From Actinomyces sp. ICM47 (GTDB lineage: Bacteria > Actinomycetota > Actinomycetes > Actinomycetales > Actinomycetaceae), in contig NZ_ALCA01000036.1 of NCBI RefSeq assembly GCF_000278725.1, forward strand, positions 1 to 15,501: a DNA stretch of 15,501 bases, given 5' to 3'. The notes beneath the pieces were generated by a model, which was not told the origin of the DNA, did not search any database, and saw nothing but the letters and a program-made list of their open reading frames with translations. This document shows positions 14,455 to 15,501 of the stretch, one piece after another (within the stretch, counting starts at the first letter, position 1; each line of letters begins with the position of its first letter). Both the position numbers and the translations under genes were made by a program.

Positions 14455-15501
14455 TTAGAAGGCGAAGGACACCCTAAAGTCCGGCTTGCCATCGGCGGTC
14501 ACTTTCAGCACTCCGTCATCGTCGAAACGCGCGTCAACTTTCACCGTCAGGCCGACGTCCCTCGTTCCTGGGAACAGCGCCCCCTCCCCTGTCGTAACCG
14601 TGTATGTCACGCTCCCGGAAAATGACGTTGGATCAAAGCTGTACGAATCGAGAGATGTCGGCTTTTCTTTGATGGAAATAGCGGTGACACTATCTCCCCG
14701 AATCAGGGACGAGCAGTCATCCCCCTGATTGCCGGGGTAGGTCCCGCACGATTCAACGAGCGTCTGAGCTGCTTCGAGAGCAGCGGCTTCCAGCTTGTCG
14801 TTATAGGTCGCCTTGAAGGTGACGTCGCTCTTGCCATCGTTATTTCGAGTGCGCACGTCATCGAGCACGGAGACGGAGACAGGAGTCGTGTCAACATACT
14901 CGTTCGGTGCGACAGGCGTGAAATTGTATGCGCCCGGGTAGAAGAGGAAGGAACGCCCTTCCACGTAGAAACTGGCTTTGTCAATGGAGGCCTTCGTCTC
15001 ACCGACGGAGAACTGACCGATTCCATCACCGTCCACGGTCACAGGCACTGCCAGCGAGTCCCGAATCTTCCAGTTGTCCAGAACGCCCATCGTCGCATCG
15101 TCCGCAGTGACACGGAAGGCATGGGTGAAGCGCTCGCCGTTGACCTGCATGGTCGCGGTCACCGTGCGAGTGTCGGAATCGTCGTTCTTATCCGCAACGA
15201 CGTCTTCCACGACCAGCAGCGAAGTTGCCGAGGCCATCACGTCGTCGGTCAGGAAGGTGCGCTGATCATTATTCACGCCAGGATCGACCATCGCCGTCGC
15301 CGCGCTCGCCTTACCGGCAGCCAGCAGATCCAGGTACTTACGCACCTCGGCCTCAGGCGTACGAGAACTATTCGCAACCTTGATCGCCACCACGCCAGCA
15401 ATCACCAGCACCACGAGAACGCCGACCAGAATCCCGATCAGCTTCATGCGCTTCTTCCCCTGAGCGGACACCGGCGTAAAAGCCACACCCGCACCGGCAG
15501 G
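14455..15501 (-). CDS. Membrane-anchored extracytoplasmic protein, tandem paralogue 3 (N terminus off right edge)
   Basis: Function unknown. 348 residues are visible. The frame is open through the window end, reading PAGAGVAFTPVSAQGKKRMK, which aligns with the cytoplasmic tail of the other two genes, so the true start lies beyond 15501. The GTG at 15486 is probably an internal Val. The transmembrane helix is at about visible residues 20-43 and is followed by SSRTPEAEVRKYLDLLAAGK. The FLFYPGAYNFTPVAPNEYVD segment and a Cys-x10-Cys pair (visible residues 252 and 263, CGTYPGNQGDDC) are conserved with paralogues 1 and 2. It lacks catalytic motifs. Its C-terminal end, GKPDFRVSFAF, matches the ends of the other two in pattern. 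It is the third member of a tandem array that may continue rightward. Confidence 0.82.
   Translation of the reverse strand, partial: PAGAGVAFTPVSAQGKKRMKLIGILVGVLVVLVIAGVVAIKVANSSRTPEAEVRKYLDLLAAGKASAATAMVDPGVNNDQRTFLTDDVMASATSLLVVEDVVADKNDDSDTRTVTATMQVNGERFTHAFRVTADDATMGVLDNWKIRDSLAVPVTVDGDGIGQFSVGETKASIDKASFYVEGRSFLFYPGAYNFTPVAPNEYVDTTPVSVSVLDDVRTRNNDGKSDVTFKATYNDKLEAAALEAAQTLVESCGTYPGNQGDDCSSLIRGDSVTAISIKEKPTSLDSYSFDPTSFSGSVTYTVTTGEGALFPGTRDVGLTVKVDARFDDDGVLKVTADGKPDFRVSFAF
15253..15442. repeat. Near-identical block shared with 13931-14120 (copy B)
   Basis: Direct-repeat partner of copy A, at an offset of 1322 bases. It covers the same part of paralogue 3 (membrane helix and start of the outer domain). 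Several of the differences are at synonymous positions. Confidence 0.85.

Noticed and set aside
13127..15501. Tandem genes as sortase substrates or lipoproteins
   Set aside because: No LPxTG-type end, no lipobox Cys after the membrane helix; the helix is preceded by a long cytoplasmic tail.

Overview
The window is high-GC DNA with dense, overlapping, mostly housekeeping genes. The gene order (FakA/DAK2-like protein, recG, rsmD, coaD, a DivIVA/SepIVA-like coiled-coil protein, a YceD/DUF177 protein, rnc, with rpmB divergent) is the conserved actinobacterial arrangement. The bifunctional PutA without a ribbon-helix-helix domain, and the tandem Pro-rich single-pass surface proteins, suggest Actinomycetaceae (Actinomyces/Schaalia type). 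The genus is an inference from content and was not tested.

Region 1 (1-6468, minus strand) is one tightly packed operon of seven genes, read right to left: fakA/DAK2-like, recG, rsmD, coaD, sepIVA-like, yceD, rnc. Four junctions overlap: two GTGA overlaps of 4 bp, one overlap of 8 bp (or 11 bp with the alternative start), and one TGATG overlap of 1 bp. The rnc gene runs off the left edge. rpmF, which often sits between yceD and rnc, is absent here. The genes serve fatty-acid activation (or a derived role), replication fork rescue, 16S rRNA methylation, coenzyme A synthesis, division-site growth, a YceD function and RNA processing.

Region 2 (6469-7056) is the divergent control region plus rpmB (ribosomal protein L28, zinc-ribbon form), the only plus-strand gene. 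It has a leader with two perfect hairpins and a strong 3' terminator. A second long hairpin belongs to the 3' end of putA.

Region 3 (7057-11613, minus strand) carries a 1187-residue bifunctional proline dehydrogenase / glutamate-semialdehyde dehydrogenase, preceded by a TetR-family regulator that is a plausible but unproven controller of proline catabolism.

Region 4 (11641-15501, minus strand) is a tandem array of at least three paralogous membrane-anchored proteins of unknown function. Each has a Pro-rich cytoplasmic N terminus, one transmembrane helix, an NTF2-like-looking first outer segment, a middle segment with a conserved FYPG motif, and a C-terminal segment with a conserved Cys-x10-Cys pair. 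Two neighbours share about 95% DNA identity over 190 bp around the membrane helix but are much more divergent elsewhere, which looks like gene conversion. Each of these two ends in a hairpin with the same core. The first gene has a perfect 12-bp palindrome over its predicted -10 box, and the second has a long leader hairpin. This array is the least explained part of the window. No CRISPR array, mobile element, tRNA or rRNA was seen, and no gene-free stretch exceeds 300 bases.
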